Source: Pseudomonadota bacterium (GTDB lineage Bacteria > Pseudomonadota > Alphaproteobacteria > Rhizobiales > Hyphomicrobiaceae). Taken from it: 5,970 nt of DNA. Both the position numbers and the translations under genes were made by a program. Below are positions 5,559 through 5,970 of the stretch, one piece after another; position 1 is the first letter of the stretch, and every line of letters starts with the position of its first letter. The notes beneath the pieces were generated by a model that saw only the letters and a program-made list of their open reading frames with translations, was not told the DNA's origin and did not search any database. Location of the stretch: assembly GCA_023416575.1 (NCBI GenBank), contig JAEZHL010000287.1:1-5970 (forward strand). Reading direction: 5' to 3'.

Positions 5559-5777
5559 TTACGAACGCCAGTTAGTCCCTGGAATTGTCACTAGCGCTGG
5601 TACTGCCCTGGTCTCCAGGCGAGCGCAGCCCGTGCAGCGGCCCCGCCCGTTGAGCCGGGAGCTTCTGATTGCGCTGCGGACAGCTCCTCCGTACCCGAAA
5701 TCAGCCGCTGGCGCCAGCAGCGCGACCTGCTATGGTCGCCGCCAAAATCGCAGAAATTCCCCGAGGAGCGACCCGCC
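5559..5777. other. Intergenic region between exporter and dehydratase
   Basis: No gene is supported in these 219 bases. A compound hairpin follows the exporter: GCGCT (5594-5598) pairs with AGCGC (5622-5626), enclosing CCTGG-TCT-CCAGG (5607-5619). It has no U run, so termination there would be weak or Rho-dependent. A perfect 12-bp palindrome, GCTGGCGCCAGC, lies at 5707-5718, 59 bases before the dehydratase start. TATGGT (5731-5736) is a possible -10 element with only a poor -35 (CTGGCG, 5708-5713, overlapping the palindrome). Confidence 0.4.
5707..5718. repeat. 12-bp palindrome upstream of the dehydratase gene
   Basis: GCTGGCGCCAGC reads the same on both strands. It lies where a -35 element would be if TATGGT (5731-5736) is the -10, so a protein bound here could control the dehydratase. 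In GC-rich DNA a palindrome of this composition may also arise by chance. Confidence 0.35.
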
Positions 5778-5970
5778 ATGACGAAGCCCGAAGACGACAC
5801 GCCACGTGAAAAGGGTCTGCTGCAGGGGCTGCAGAACTATGGGGATCGCGATTTCTCGATTTACATGCGCCGCGCGTTCGTCAAGTCGATGGGCTATTCG
5901 GCGGACGAGCTGACCCGGCCGGTGATCGGCATCGCGGCGACGGCGAGCCAGTTCAATCCGTGCCACCGGC
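5778..5970 (+). CDS. IlvD/Edd family dehydratase, N-terminal fragment (3' end outside window)
   Basis: ATG 5778 is preceded by GAGGAG (5763-5768) at 9 nt, and the frame stays open for 64 codons to the right edge. The N-terminus resembles the IlvD/Edd family of iron-sulfur dehydratases, which remove water from dihydroxy-acids or sugar acids: dihydroxy-acid dehydratase in branched-chain amino-acid synthesis, or aldonate dehydratases in sugar breakdown. The support is NYGDRDFSIYMRRAFVKSMG (20-39), RPVIGIAATASQFNPCHR (47-64) and the position of C62, which fits the first of the conserved Fe-S cysteine ligands in the pentonate-dehydratase type. The family's full length is about 550-600 residues, so only about a tenth is visible. 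The SQFNPCHR form is closer to the sugar-acid or uncharacterised branch than to E. coli IlvD, but the substrate cannot be fixed. I am fairly sure of the family and unsure of the reaction. Confidence 0.8.
   Translation, partial: MTKPEDDTPREKGLLQGLQNYGDRDFSIYMRRAFVKSMGYSADELTRPVIGIAATASQFNPCHR

Noticed and set aside
1..5970. CRISPR array, insertion sequence, integrase site, tRNA or rRNA
   Set aside because: No regularly spaced repeats, transposase or integrase motifs, terminal inverted repeats or tRNA-like arms were seen.

Overview
The window reads as ordinary chromosome from a GC-rich alphaproteobacterium. Three things point there. A direct repeat GAAC-N7-GAAC (the alphaproteobacterial LexA box, GTTC-N7-GTTC on the other strand) lies upstream of ssb. 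The GyrA has the N-terminus, C-terminal spacing and acidic insert I associate with that class. Every coding frame has strongly G/C-ending codons. The genus cannot be named from this sequence. I see no mobile element, CRISPR array, rRNA or tRNA, and no convincing new multi-gene system.

Layout, left to right. (1) 3-353 (+) is the C-terminal part of an unrecognised protein that enters from the left edge. (2) 354-629 is a control region: a probable sigma70-type promoter (about 432-460), a LexA box on the expected start of transcription (462-476), and a leader of about 160 bases with two short overlapping frames that could couple translation into ssb. (3) 630-1157 (+) is ssb, complete to its DDEIPF tip. 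(4) A GC-rich hairpin at 1265-1286 separates ssb from the convergent tspO gene (1305-1766, -). (5) 1767-2105 is a divergent region between tspO and gyrA with a long inverted repeat (1810-1836), a perfect 14-bp palindrome (1930-1943), a good promoter match (2002-2031) and a leader hairpin (2057-2078). (6) gyrA occupies 2106-4892 (+) and starts with TTG. (7) A LysE/RhtB-type exporter (4935-5558, +) follows 42 bases after gyrA and may be read from the same transcript. (8) After a 219-base gap, an IlvD/Edd-family dehydratase starts at 5778 and leaves the right edge.

The two DNA-maintenance genes, ssb (replication, repair, SOS) and gyrA (supercoiling), lie close together but are separated by the oppositely oriented tspO and have separate promoters. 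TspO, the exporter and the dehydratase look like unrelated neighbours. The features most worth a second look are non-coding: the SOS-controlled ssb leader and the two symmetric elements between tspO and gyrA.
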